From Paracoccus solventivorans (GTDB lineage: Bacteria; Pseudomonadota; Alphaproteobacteria; Rhodobacterales; Rhodobacteraceae): a stretch of DNA of 64,000 nucleotides. This document shows, in pieces, positions 45,528 through 54,632 of the stretch; within the stretch, counting starts at the first letter, position 1, and each line of letters begins with the position of its first letter. The stretch covers positions 62,001 through 126,000 of the forward strand of contig NZ_FRCK01000006.1 in the NCBI RefSeq assembly GCF_900142875.1, given 5' to 3'. A program made the position numbers and the translations under genes. The notes beneath the pieces were generated by a model. That model worked only from the letters and a program-made list of their open reading frames with translations. It was not told where the DNA came from and did no database searches.

Positions 45528-47158
45528 TTCCCGTCCTCCGTGACGTAGCCCCTGGTCCTGTCGTTGGCGCGCGCAGCCGCACTGCGGGCGGCGGGGTCGC
45601 CGTAGCCGCCGCCGCCGGGCAGGTTCAGCACCAGCCGCCGCCCGGCGGGCACCTGCTGCCAGCCCTTGGGCCGCATCACCGTGCCGTCGTCCAGCATGGC
45701 GCTGCCCGGCTTGCCGTCGGCGCCGCCATTGCGGCCGCGCGGCGGGTGGCCGATACGGTCGAACATGGCCGAGAACTCGAACTGGTGGCCGTCAGCGGCC
45801 TCGATCTCGATCACCTGCCCCAGCCCGCCGCGATATTCGCCGTCGCCGGCGGAATCGGGGCGCAGCTCCTTGCGCCAGACCACGATCGGGCCGGTCTGCT
45901 CGGTCGCCTCGATCGGCATGGTCATCACGCCCGAGGGGAACGCCGTCGCCGACAGCCCGTCCAGCCCCGGCCGCGCGCCCATCCCGCCCGAGTTGAACAT
46001 CAGGATCTCGGCCCGGCGCCCGTCCTGCCCGGTCTGCGGGCGGGCCGAGATATGGATGTTCCACAGCGCCCCCGAGCCTTCGGCCAGCACCTTGCCCGGC
46101 AGCGCTTTCGCCAGCGCCCCCAGCACCAGATCCGGCACCAGATGTCCGATGACATGGCGCACGCTGACCGGCGCCGGGCGTTCCGCGTTCAGGATATTCA
46201 CCGGAGAAGAGATGGTGAACAGGTCCAGCGAGGCCCAGTTGTTCGGGATGTCCGGCGCGACGACGCATTTCAGCGCATAGCAGGCGTAAGCCTTGGTATA
46301 GATGATCGGGACGTTGATCCCCCAGCGGCTGACCGGATCGCCGCCGGTGAAATCGACGTTCACCGCGCCGTCGGCGATCTCGACGGTCGCCGCCAGCCTG
46401 ACCGGCTGGTCATAGCCGTCGGTCAGCAGCTCGTTCGACCACGCCCCCTTGGGCAGCGCCGCGATGCGGTCCAGCGTGGCGGCGCGGGTGCGGGTGAAAA
46501 TGAACTCGCCCAGATCGTCCAGCGAGGTCAGGCCGATTTCCTGCATCATCTCGATCAGCCGGCGGTGGCCGACGTCGTTGCAGGCGGCCAGCGAGTAGAA
46601 ATCGCCCACCACCTGGTTCGGCTCGCGCACATTGGCGCGGATGATCTGCACCAGATCGTGGTTCACCCGCCCGGCCTCGGCGAATTTCATGATCGGGATC
46701 TGGATGCCTTCCTCATAGACCGACTTGCCGTCGGCGCCGAAGCCGCGCCCGCCCACATCGACCACATGCGCGGTGCAGGCGAAGAACCCGACCAGCCGGT
46801 CGCCAAGGAACGAGGGCGAGACCATGGTGATGTCGTGCAGATGCCCGGTGCCCTTCCACGGATCGTTGGTCACATAGGTGTCGCCGGGCAGCATCCGCTC
46901 GCGCCCGATCTCGGCGATGAAATGCAGCACCGCCTCGGCCATGGTGTTAACGTGGCCGGGGGTGCCGGTCACCGCCTGCGCCAGCATCCGCCCCTGCGGG
47001 TCGAAGACGCCGGCCGACAGGTCGCCGGCCTCGCGCACGCTGGTGGAAAATGCGGTGCGCAGCAGGGTCAGCGCCTGTTCCTCGACCACCGAGATCAGGC
47101 GGTTCCACATCACCTGCATGCGGATTTCGCGGGTCGCGTCCTGGGGGGTGGGGGTCAT
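45524..47158 (-). CDS. hyuB: Hydantoinase B/5-oxoprolinase-type subunit
   Basis: A 544-residue HyuB protein, with the typical start (RMQVMWNRLISVVEEQALTL), TSVREAGDLSAGVFD, TGTPGHVNTM and the GGGYGDP end. With HyuA it forms an ATP-dependent amidohydrolase that opens hydantoin, oxoproline or similar lactam/imide rings; some family pairs are carboxylases instead. The start overlaps the hyuA stop by ATGA. Confidence 0.9.
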   Translation of the reverse strand: MTPTPQDATREIRMQVMWNRLISVVEEQALTLLRTAFSTSVREAGDLSAGVFDPQGRMLAQAVTGTPGHVNTMAEAVLHFIAEIGRERMLPGDTYVTNDPWKGTGHLHDITMVSPSFLGDRLVGFFACTAHVVDVGGRGFGADGKSVYEEGIQIPIMKFAEAGRVNHDLVQIIRANVREPNQVVGDFYSLAACNDVGHRRLIEMMQEIGLTSLDDLGEFIFTRTRAATLDRIAALPKGAWSNELLTDGYDQPVRLAATVEIADGAVNVDFTGGDPVSRWGINVPIIYTKAYACYALKCVVAPDIPNNWASLDLFTISSPVNILNAERPAPVSVRHVIGHLVPDLVLGALAKALPGKVLAEGSGALWNIHISARPQTGQDGRRAEILMFNSGGMGARPGLDGLSATAFPSGVMTMPIEATEQTGPIVVWRKELRPDSAGDGEYRGGLGQVIEIEAADGHQFEFSAMFDRIGHPPRGRNGGADGKPGSAMLDDGTVMRPKGWQQVPAGRRLVLNLPGGGGYGDPAARSAAARANDRTRGYVTEDGK

Positions 47159-49251
47159 GCCGCGATCTCCTTGCGGATCATCAGAAGGGTGCCGTCCGCC
47201 TGCATCACCACGTCAAAGGGCGAGGTGACGACGGTCGCCGTTTCACGCTCGACGATCACGGCGGGGCCGCTGACGCGGGTGCCGTGGGCCATGGCGGCGC
47301 GGTCCACGATCGCGGTGGGCAGGGTCTCGCCGCGGGCGGGGTCGAAGACCGGGCGGCTGGCGGGCGCATCGGCCAGGGTGGTGCCGGTAGTGATCGCCAG
47401 CCGTTCGGGCGCTGCGCGTTCATCCTGCGCCTTGACCGACAGGGTGACGATCTCGATTTCCAGCCCGTCGCCGGCCTGATCCGGCCCGTCGATGGCGCGG
47501 CCGAAAAACCGTGCGTAATTGTCGCGGAAACTGCCCTGCAGCATCGCCACGTCGTCGGCGGTAAAGAGGCGGTCCGGCAGCGTCACCGGGATTTCCCAGC
47601 CCTGCCCGACATAGCGCATGAAGGCGGTGATCTCGCGCAGGATCGCGCCCTGGGTGCCTGCACGCACGAACCCTTCGGCGGTGGTCTTGAGCCCGTCCAC
47701 CAGCGCGTTGAACGCGCCCGCGTCGAACTCGGACAGCCGCACCACCTTGGAAGCCAGCGCCTCATAGCCGAAGGGCGCGCGCAGGAAACCGATGGCGGAC
47801 CCCACCCCGGCCCCCGGCGGGATCAGGCAGCGGTCGATGCCCAGTTTTTCGCACAGCCGCGCCGCATGCAGGGGGGCGGCGCCGCCGAATGCGATCATGA
47901 TGTTGTCCGAGATGTTCTTGCCGTTTTCCACCGCATGGACGCGGGCGGCGTTGGCCATGTTCTCGTCCACCACCTCGCAGATGCCAAAGGCGGCGGGTTC
48001 GGCGTCCAGCCCCAGCCGCGCGCCCACGTCGCGCAGGATCGCGCCGCGGGCGTTGTCCACCGACAGGTGGATCGCGCCGCCGGCAAAGTTCTCGGGGTCG
48101 AGCTTGCCCAGGATCAGGTCGGCATCGGTGATCGCCGGGCGCTCGCCGCCGCGCTGATAGCAGGCGGGGCCGGGTTCCGAACCGGCGCTTTCCGGCCCGG
48201 TCTGGATGCGGCCCATGGCGTCGACCCAGGCGATGGAGCCGCCCCCCGCCCCGATCTCGATCATCTCGATCACCGGGATCGAGATCGGCATCCCCGATCC
48301 CTTGCAGAAGCGATAGGTGCGCGCGACCTCGAAGGTGCGGGCGGTGCGGGGCTGGAAATCCTCGATCAGGCAGATCTTGGCGGTGGTGCCGCCCATGTCA
48401 TAGCTGACCACGCGGTCCAGCCCGAAACGCTGCGCCACGTCGGCGGCAAAGATCGCACCCCCCGCCGGGCCGGATTCGACCAGCCGCACCGGGAACTCGG
48501 CCGCGGTTTCGACCGAGATCAGCCCGCCGCCGGAATGGATCATGAAGACCGGGCAGGACGCGCCCATTTCCTTCAGCCGCACCTGCAGCCGGGCAAGATA
48601 GTCGGCCATCTGCGGGCGCACATAGGCGTTGGCGCAGACGGTGTTGAAACGCTCGAACTCGCGCATCTGCGGCGAGACCTCGGAGGAGATCGAGATCGGC
48701 ACCCCGACCTTGGCGGCGATGATTTCGCGCGCGCGGCGTTCATGCGCGGGGTTCATGTAGGAATGGATGAAGCCGATGGCGACCGCGCCGAAACCCTCGG
48801 CGGCGATATGGTCGGCGATGCGTTCCAGCGCGGCCTCGTCCAGCGGCTGCAATTCCTGCCCCTGCGCGCCGATCCGGCCCCTGACGGTAAAGCGATCCTC
48901 GCGCGGGACCAGCGGCGTCGGCAGTTGCAGGTTCAGGTCGTATTGCTCGAACCGGCTTTCGGTCCGCATCTCGATCACGTCGCGGAACCCTTCGGTCGTG
49001 ACCAGCGCGGTGCGGGCGCCGCGCCGCTCGATCAGCGCGTTGGTGGCCAGGGTGGTGCCGTGGATGACGATCTCCAGCTCGGCCGGGGTGATCCCGGCAT
49101 CGCGCAGCACCACGGCGATGCCGTCCAGGATCGCCTGTTCAGGCGCCGCGTAATTGGTCAGCACCTTGGTGGAATGCAACGTCCCGCGGCAATCCAGCGC
49201 GATGTCGGTGAAGGTGCCGCCGATATCGGCACCAAGACGGATCCCGGTCAT
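47155..49251 (-). CDS. hyuA: Hydantoinase A/5-oxoprolinase-type subunit (ATPase)
   Basis: A 698-residue HyuA protein with the sugar-kinase/actin-like ATPase motifs: LGADIGGTFTDIAL at the N-terminus, HGTTLATNALIERRGA, VSYDMGGTTAKICL and GAGGGSIAWVD. It phosphorylates the ring amide so that it can be hydrolysed. It is the first gene of a four-gene row (hyuA-hyuB-aminotransferase-Udh-like). I chose MTGIRLGAD as the start; the longer frame has no coding character. The exact substrate is unknown. Confidence 0.9.
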   Translation of the reverse strand: MTGIRLGADIGGTFTDIALDCRGTLHSTKVLTNYAAPEQAILDGIAVVLRDAGITPAELEIVIHGTTLATNALIERRGARTALVTTEGFRDVIEMRTESRFEQYDLNLQLPTPLVPREDRFTVRGRIGAQGQELQPLDEAALERIADHIAAEGFGAVAIGFIHSYMNPAHERRAREIIAAKVGVPISISSEVSPQMREFERFNTVCANAYVRPQMADYLARLQVRLKEMGASCPVFMIHSGGGLISVETAAEFPVRLVESGPAGGAIFAADVAQRFGLDRVVSYDMGGTTAKICLIEDFQPRTARTFEVARTYRFCKGSGMPISIPVIEMIEIGAGGGSIAWVDAMGRIQTGPESAGSEPGPACYQRGGERPAITDADLILGKLDPENFAGGAIHLSVDNARGAILRDVGARLGLDAEPAAFGICEVVDENMANAARVHAVENGKNISDNIMIAFGGAAPLHAARLCEKLGIDRCLIPPGAGVGSAIGFLRAPFGYEALASKVVRLSEFDAGAFNALVDGLKTTAEGFVRAGTQGAILREITAFMRYVGQGWEIPVTLPDRLFTADDVAMLQGSFRDNYARFFGRAIDGPDQAGDGLEIEIVTLSVKAQDERAAPERLAITTGTTLADAPASRPVFDPARGETLPTAIVDRAAMAHGTRVSGPAVIVERETATVVTSPFDVVMQADGTLLMIRKEIAA

Positions 49252-49511
49252 GCGTTTTCCTTTGCTGTGGAGCCGCCGCGACAGGTTCGGCATCAGGCGC
49301 GGCTCGACCGACTTGCCCAAGGTTGCCCTGCGCCCGGCGGCGGGAAAACAAAGATCACCCGGAAAAGTGAAACATTTTCTTGCCCTCGCCGCCTGCCCGG
49401 GCCTGCGGCCGCACCGATACCGGAACATTCGGCGCGCTCTGCGGTTGTCGTCCCCTCGCAAGGCCGGGCTTCCCCGGCCGTCGAACGGAAAGGAAGAGCA
49501 AAGGAAAGGAC

Positions 49512-49709
49512 ATGGCCAACAAGCATCCCAAGACCAGCCACCCCTCGGACGCGGACCTGCGCAACGATCCCGGCATCGGCCGCTCGAAAGGCGCGGACCG
49601 CAACGATCCGGGCATCGGCGGCGACAACACCTTTGAAGGCGACGTGCTGAACGACACCACCCCCGAGGGCGGCATCGATCCCAACCAGCGCGGACGCACG
49701 AACAAGTAA
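49512..49709 (+). CDS. Small hydrophilic protein with NDPGIG repeats
   Basis: A 65-residue protein with two RNDPGIG copies separated by SKGAD, rich in Asp, Asn, Gly and Lys, with no membrane or enzymatic motif. AAAGGA before the ATG serves as ribosome site. It resembles the short disordered proteins found with stress genes in soil alphaproteobacteria. It heads a co-directional group of four genes. Confidence 0.6.
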   Translation: MANKHPKTSHPSDADLRNDPGIGRSKGADRNDPGIGGDNTFEGDVLNDTTPEGGIDPNQRGRTNK

Positions 49710-49720
49710 AGGACAGCGCC

Positions 49721-49972
49721 ATGAGCGGCACCAAGACCCATCAGCAGCAGCGGCAGATCATCGAAAAGCGCGTGGACACCAGCAACGCCGACAAGGATTT
49801 CGATCCGCGCCCGTATCTGGACGCCGCCGAGCACCCCCATCAGCAGATCGCCGAGGGCCACACACCACGGCGGGCCGAGGATGACGACAGCGACATGATC
49901 CTGCGCGGCGAAAACCAGGAAAGCCAGCACCACAAGAACACCGGAAAGCCCGCCGACGCGGACGAGGAATAG
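49721..49972 (+). CDS. Small hydrophilic protein, function unknown
   Basis: An 83-residue, highly charged protein (HQQQRQIIEKRVDTSNADKDF, acidic C-terminus DADEE) that follows the previous gene by 11 bp. No recognised family. The composition again suggests disorder or a stress-related role. Confidence 0.6.
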   Translation: MSGTKTHQQQRQIIEKRVDTSNADKDFDPRPYLDAAEHPHQQIAEGHTPRRAEDDDSDMILRGENQESQHHKNTGKPADADEE

Positions 49973-50000
49973 GCAAGTGCAAAGCCGGAGAGAGCCCGGA

Positions 50001-50615
50001 ATGTCGCGCCAGCGGGAGCTGGCGCTGATCGCCGGCGCCGCCGGGCTGTCGTTGGCGGCCGCGATGCTGCTGCGACGGCGGGCCGAGGACCTGCGCCGCT
50101 CGGACGACGCGCCCGGGCGCACGGCGCGGCGGCTGGATTTCGGCGGCTACCGGGTAGACGGGCGCACGGTGACGATCTCTGCCTCGCGGGCGGATATCTA
50201 TGCGCAGTGGCGCGATCCCGCCCGGCTCAACCGCATCTTCGGCGGCACGCTCGGCCTGCGGCAGCACCCCGGGGACCGCTTCGTCTGGACCATCGACGCC
50301 ACCCCCGCGCCGATCGAGGTCGAGACGCGGCTGGTCGAGGATCGCCCGGGCGAACTGCTGGCCTGGCGATCCGTCGACGAGGCCGAGATCGACGTCGAGA
50401 TCAAGCTGCAGCTGCGCGACGCCCCCGCCGCCCGCGGCACCGAGGCCGAGGCCCATGTCGCCTGGCGTCCGCGCTGGGGGCTGGCCGGGCATTACGCCGC
50501 CTGGATGCAGGGCACCGACCCCGGGCGGCTGTGCCGGCAGGCGCTCAAGCGCCTGAAGATGCTGGTGGAAACCGGCGAGATCGCCACCGCGGACAACGAA
50601 CGGAGGGACGGCTGA
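50001..50615 (+). CDS. SRPBCC/polyketide-cyclase-like protein with N-terminal membrane anchor
   Basis: A 204-residue protein: one membrane helix (LIAGAAGLSLAAAMLL), then an SRPBCC ligand-binding fold (RTVTISASRADIYAQWRDPARLNRI, ending in LKRLKMLVETGEI). Proteins of this type are often annotated as cyclase/dehydrase and often sit beside zinc alcohol dehydrogenases, as here. I chose the ATG behind GGAGAGAG. The ligand is unknown. Confidence 0.72.
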   Translation: MSRQRELALIAGAAGLSLAAAMLLRRRAEDLRRSDDAPGRTARRLDFGGYRVDGRTVTISASRADIYAQWRDPARLNRIFGGTLGLRQHPGDRFVWTIDATPAPIEVETRLVEDRPGELLAWRSVDEAEIDVEIKLQLRDAPAARGTEAEAHVAWRPRWGLAGHYAAWMQGTDPGRLCRQALKRLKMLVETGEIATADNERRDG

Positions 50616-51787
50616 TGCGCGCGTTGACTTGGCAGGGAAAGCATGACGTGCGGGTCGAGACCGTCCCCGACCCCCGCATCGTCAACCCGCGCGACGCGAT
50701 CATCCAGGTGACGGCGACGGCGATCTGCGGCTCGGACCTGCATCTTTACGACGCGGTGATCCCCGGGGTGCAGCCGGGCGACATCCTGGGGCATGAGTTC
50801 ATGGGCCGGGTGGTCGAGACCGGCCCCGGCTCGACCCTGAAAAAGGGCCAGCGGGTGGTGGTCCCGTTCACCATCTCCTGCGGCGCCTGTTTCTTTTGCG
50901 CGCAGGGGCAGTTCTCGGCCTGCGACAACTCGAACCCAGTCGAGACGCAGGAAGCCTCCGAGCTGCTTTACGGCCACGCGATGAGCGGGCTGTTCGGCTA
51001 TTCGCATCTGACCGGCGGCTATCCGGGCGGACAGGCGGAATATGTGCGGGTGCCGTTTTCCGACGTCGGCCCCATCGTCATCCCCGACGGCATCCCCGAC
51101 GAACAGGTGCTGTTCCTGTCCGACATCCTGCCCACCGGCTGGATGGCGGCGGAAAACGCGCAGATCCACCCGGACGACAGCGTCGCGGTCTGGGGCTGCG
51201 GCCCGGTCGGGCTGTTCGCGATCCAGTCGGCGCTGCTTATGGGGGCGGGTCAGGTGATCGGCATCGACCACCACCCCAACCGGCTGCGACTGGCCCGCGA
51301 CCTGGGGGCCCGCACCATCGACTATCGCCACAGTCACGTGCTCGAGGCGCTGATGGAGATGACCGGCGGCATCGGCCCCGACGCGGTGATCGACGCGGTG
51401 GGGATGGAAAGCCACGGGTTTTCCCCCGACAACCTGCTGGACGCGGCCAAGCAGAAGATCGGCATCGGCGCCGACCGCGCGCATGTGCTGCGCATGGCGC
51501 TGACGGCGGTGCGCAAGGGCGGGCGGGTGTCGGTCCCCGGCGTCTATGGCGGGTTCGCCGACAAGTTCCCGCTGGGGGCGCTGATGCAGAAGGGGCTGCA
51601 GGTCCGCACCGGCCAAACCCATGTGCAGAAATACACAAGCGAGTTGCTGCAACGCATCATGGAGGGGCAGATCGACACCACCTTCCTGATCTCGCACCGG
51701 CTGTCTCTGGAAGAGGCGGCCGAGGGCTACCGGAACTTTCAGGAAAACCAGAACGAATGGACCAAGGTGGTGCTGACGCCGGGATAA
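50615..51787 (+). CDS. Zinc-dependent alcohol dehydrogenase (formaldehyde-dehydrogenase-like MDR)
   Basis: A 390-residue medium-chain dehydrogenase. Catalytic zinc: Cys38 (CGSDLH) and GHEFMG. Structural zinc: CGACFFCAQGQFSAC. NAD site: GCGPVGLFAIQSA. It most resembles glutathione-independent formaldehyde-dehydrogenase relatives. The ATG shares one base with the preceding stop. A strong hairpin follows. Confidence 0.85.
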   Translation: MRALTWQGKHDVRVETVPDPRIVNPRDAIIQVTATAICGSDLHLYDAVIPGVQPGDILGHEFMGRVVETGPGSTLKKGQRVVVPFTISCGACFFCAQGQFSACDNSNPVETQEASELLYGHAMSGLFGYSHLTGGYPGGQAEYVRVPFSDVGPIVIPDGIPDEQVLFLSDILPTGWMAAENAQIHPDDSVAVWGCGPVGLFAIQSALLMGAGQVIGIDHHPNRLRLARDLGARTIDYRHSHVLEALMEMTGGIGPDAVIDAVGMESHGFSPDNLLDAAKQKIGIGADRAHVLRMALTAVRKGGRVSVPGVYGGFADKFPLGALMQKGLQVRTGQTHVQKYTSELLQRIMEGQIDTTFLISHRLSLEEAAEGYRNFQENQNEWTKVVLTPG

Positions 51788-51794
51788 GGTGTCC

Positions 51795-51827
51795 CGCCGC
51801 CGCGGTGCACGCCGCGGCGGCATCTTT
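51795..51827 (+). terminator. Terminator-like hairpin after the alcohol dehydrogenase gene
   Basis: Perfect 10-bp arms GCCGCCGCGG (51795-51804) and CCGCGGCGGC (51811-51820), six-base loop, followed by ATCTTTCG. The T-run is short, so efficiency is uncertain. Confidence 0.7.
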
Positions 51828-51959
51828 CGAAACCTTCTCCGAGCGAGGCTCGGCCGCCACGCTGCCGCAACCGAAAATCAAGGTTTCTCGATGTCCCCGC
51901 GCGCAGCGGCAGCATCTTGAAGCGGGCCGTTCGGAGAGCGGGGGCTCGGCCGCTACCCG

Positions 51960-52214
51960 TCAGCGCCGCGGCTCGTCGGGCAGGTCGCCCTCATCCGCCT
52001 GCTCGCGGTTGCCGGCGTGGTCGTGATACTGCTGGTTCTGCACATGGCGGCTGTCGAGCCCGCGCTGGCTGGAATGGCGCGAGGTGTCGCGATTGGACAG
52101 CACCTCGTTCTCGGGCAGGTTCTCGGCGGTGTCGGGGGTCATGCCGCCGGTGCCGTCGCCCTTGCCCTGATCCTGCTGCCCTGCCCCGAATTTCTTGCTG
52201 CTTGCGTTGGCCAT
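51960..52214 (-). CDS. Small hydrophilic protein, function unknown
   Basis: An 84-residue Gln/Asp/Arg-rich protein (MANASSKKFG start, NRDTSRHSSQRG, ending DLPDEPRR). Composition and the MAN-K start resemble the small proteins at 49512-49972. It is on the opposite strand, convergent with the dehydrogenase gene. AGGAAAG precedes the ATG. Confidence 0.6.
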   Translation of the reverse strand: MANASSKKFGAGQQDQGKGDGTGGMTPDTAENLPENEVLSNRDTSRHSSQRGLDSRHVQNQQYHDHAGNREQADEGDLPDEPRR

Positions 52215-52371
52215 GGCGCTTTCCTTTGCATTCGGAATGGTGAGGGGTGGCAACCCGGAATCCCCGGCAATGTTCCCGGAAATCGCCCGGCCGGGCGCGG
52301 TTCCGCCGACGCCGAAACCCGGCCGCGCCGCAGGCCGGCCCCCCTCTGGAACCACCGATCCGCAGGGCTAA

Positions 52372-52704
52372 ATCCTGTTTCGCCGCTTCCGCGCCCGGCC
52401 CGAGCTGGCGATCTGGCGCAACATGCTGCTGCGCAGCCCGGTCGAGGGCTATGCCGCCGCCTGCGCCGCGCTGGCCGCGGCCGATCTGACCGGCACTCTC
52501 GCCGCCCCGCGTGTCCCGGTCGAGGTGATCGCGGGGGCCGAGGACGACGCCTCGGCCCCCGATCTGGTGGCGGCATTGGCGGCGGCGATCCCTGGGGCGG
52601 TGCTCACCATCCTGCCCGGCGTCGGCCACATCCCGCCGGTCGAGGCGCCGCGGGCGATGGCCGCGGTGATCGCGAGACTGGCCGGAACCGCGCCGGCGCC
52701 CTGA
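52372..52704 (+). pseudogene. 5'-truncated 3-oxoadipate enol-lactonase (pcaD remnant)
   Basis: An open frame of about 110 codons begins right after a TAA and encodes only the C-terminal third of an alpha/beta hydrolase. The FRARPELAIWRNMLLRSPVEGYAA block is very like PcaD, and the acid (AEDDASAP) and His (GVGHIPPVE) of the catalytic triad remain, but the nucleophile Ser and the oxyanion part are missing. It lies next to pcaF-pcaJ-pcaI but on the opposite strand. The upstream flank is unrelated, so the break at about 52370 looks like a rearrangement boundary. Confidence 0.72.
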
Positions 52705-52758
52705 CCGGCCCGACCGGGGGCGGGACGGCGGTTTCCGGCACCGTCGCGCCCCCGCGGG

Positions 52759-53958
52759 TCAGACCCGCTCCAGCGCGATGGCGATGCCCTGGCCCACGCC
52801 GATGCACATGGTCGCCAGCGCCCGGCGGCCGCCGGTTTCGCGCAGTTGCAGCGCGGCGGTGCCGGTGATGCGGGCGCCCGACATGCCCAGCGGGTGGCCC
52901 AGCGCGATGGCGCCGCCGTTCGGGTTCACCCGCGGGTCGTCGTCAGCGATGCCCAGCTGGCGCAGCGTGGCGATGCCCTGGGCGGCGAAGGCCTCGTTCA
53001 GCTCGATCACGTCGAAGTCGCCGGTGGCGAGGCCGAGCCGGTCCAGCAGCTTCTGCGACGCCGGCGCCGGGCCGATCCCCATGATCCGCGGCGGCACCCC
53101 GGCAGTGGCCCCGCCCAGCACCCGCGCGAAGGGGGTCAACCCATGTCTCGCCGCCGTCGCCGCATCGGCGAGGATCAGCGCCGCCGCCCCATCGTTCACC
53201 CCGCTGGCATTGCCCGCGGTGACCGAGCCGTTGGGGAACAGCGGCTTCAGCCCGGCCAGCGCCTCGGCGGTGGTGGCGCGGGGGTGTTCGTCGCGCGCGA
53301 CCTCCAGCGGCTCGCCCCGGCGCTGGGGGACGCTGACCGGGGTGATCTCGCGCGCCAGCCGCCCGCTGGCCTGCGCCGCGGCGGCCTTTTGCTGCGAGGC
53401 GAGCGCCATGGCGTCCTGCGCCTCGCGCGAGACGCCGAAATCATCGGCGACGTTCTGGCCGGTCTGCGGCATGGAATCGACGCCATGGGCCGCCCGCATC
53501 GCCGGGTTGACGAAGCGCCAGCCGATGGTGGTGTCGTGGATCTCGGCCGCGCGGGAAAACGCCGCCTCGGCCTTGGGCATCACGAAGGGGGCGCGGGACA
53601 TGCTTTCCACCCCGCCCGCGATCACCAGCCCGGCCTCGCCCGCCGCGATCTGGCGGGCGGCGGTCAGCACCGCATCCATGCCGGAACCGCAGAGCCGGTT
53701 GATGGTGGTCCCGGTCACCGCCACCGGCAGCCCGGCCAGCAGCGCCGACATGCGGGCGACGTTGCGGTTGTCCTCGCCCGCCTGATTGGCGCAGCCATAG
53801 ATCACGTCGTCCACCGCCGCCCAGTCCACGCCCGGGTTGCGCGCCATCAGCGCGCGCAGCGGCACCGCGCCCAGGTCGTCGGCGCGCACCGCAGACAGTG
53901 CCCCGCCATAGCGGCCGATGGGGGTGCGGATATAGTCGCAGATGAAGACTTCGGTCAT
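52759..53958 (-). CDS. pcaF: Beta-ketoadipyl-CoA thiolase
   Basis: A 399-residue thiolase that splits 3-oxoadipyl-CoA to succinyl-CoA and acetyl-CoA. Nucleophile Cys in RLCGSGMDAV, catalytic His in NPNGGAIALGHPLGMSGAR, and Cys in MCIGVGQG. The start MTEVFICDYIRTPIGR is typical for PcaF. A GTG two codons upstream overlaps the pcaJ stop. Third gene of the pcaIJF operon. Confidence 0.92.
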   Translation of the reverse strand: MTEVFICDYIRTPIGRYGGALSAVRADDLGAVPLRALMARNPGVDWAAVDDVIYGCANQAGEDNRNVARMSALLAGLPVAVTGTTINRLCGSGMDAVLTAARQIAAGEAGLVIAGGVESMSRAPFVMPKAEAAFSRAAEIHDTTIGWRFVNPAMRAAHGVDSMPQTGQNVADDFGVSREAQDAMALASQQKAAAAQASGRLAREITPVSVPQRRGEPLEVARDEHPRATTAEALAGLKPLFPNGSVTAGNASGVNDGAAALILADAATAARHGLTPFARVLGGATAGVPPRIMGIGPAPASQKLLDRLGLATGDFDVIELNEAFAAQGIATLRQLGIADDDPRVNPNGGAIALGHPLGMSGARITGTAALQLRETGGRRALATMCIGVGQGIAIALERV

Positions 53959-53960
53959 GC

Positions 53961-54632
53961 TCACAGCTCCGGGCAGATCAGATCGGCGACCGGGCCGGGG
54001 GTCAGCAGCCTGGCCCCGGTCACGGCCTGCAAGGCGTCGATGGACAGCGCGGGCAGTTTCTCGCGCAGCACGAACCGCCCGTCCGCGACGTCGATCACGG
54101 CAAGGCTGGTGTAGACCCGCGTCACGCAGCCCACCCCGGTCAGCGGCAGGGTGCAGCGTTCCAGCAGCTTGGGCCGGCCGTCGCGGGTGACGTGGCCGGT
54201 GATCACCGCCACCCGCTTGGCGCCATGGACCAGATCCATCGCGCCGCCCACGGCGGGAACCCCTTTCGGCCCGGTGGACCAGTTCGCCAGATCGCCGTTC
54301 TGGGCGACCTCGTAGGCACCCAGGATCGCCACGTCCAGATGCCCGCCCCGCACCATGGCGAAACTGTCGGCGTGGTGGAAGAACGAGGCCCCCGGCTTCA
54401 GCGTCACCGCCTTTTTCCCGGCGTTGATCAGGTCCCAGTCCTCGGCGCCGCTGGCCGGGCTTTCGCCGAAATTGAGGATGCCGTTCTCGGTGTGGAACAC
54501 CGCCTCGCGCCCCGGCGGCTGGTATTGCGCCACCTTTTCGGGCAGGCCGATGCCCAGGTTGACATAGGCGCCGTCGGCGATGTCCTGCGCGGCGCGCCAG
54601 GCGATCTGGTTGTCGGTCAGCTTGTCCATCAT
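53961..54632 (-). CDS. pcaJ: 3-oxoadipate CoA-transferase subunit B
   Basis: A 223-residue CoA-transferase beta subunit with the catalytic Glu in the HTENGILNFG block and GGAMDLVHGAKRV. With PcaI it transfers CoA from succinyl-CoA to 3-oxoadipate. The ATG overlaps the pcaI stop by four bases. Confidence 0.92.
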   Translation of the reverse strand: MMDKLTDNQIAWRAAQDIADGAYVNLGIGLPEKVAQYQPPGREAVFHTENGILNFGESPASGAEDWDLINAGKKAVTLKPGASFFHHADSFAMVRGGHLDVAILGAYEVAQNGDLANWSTGPKGVPAVGGAMDLVHGAKRVAVITGHVTRDGRPKLLERCTLPLTGVGCVTRVYTSLAVIDVADGRFVLREKLPALSIDALQAVTGARLLTPGPVADLICPEL

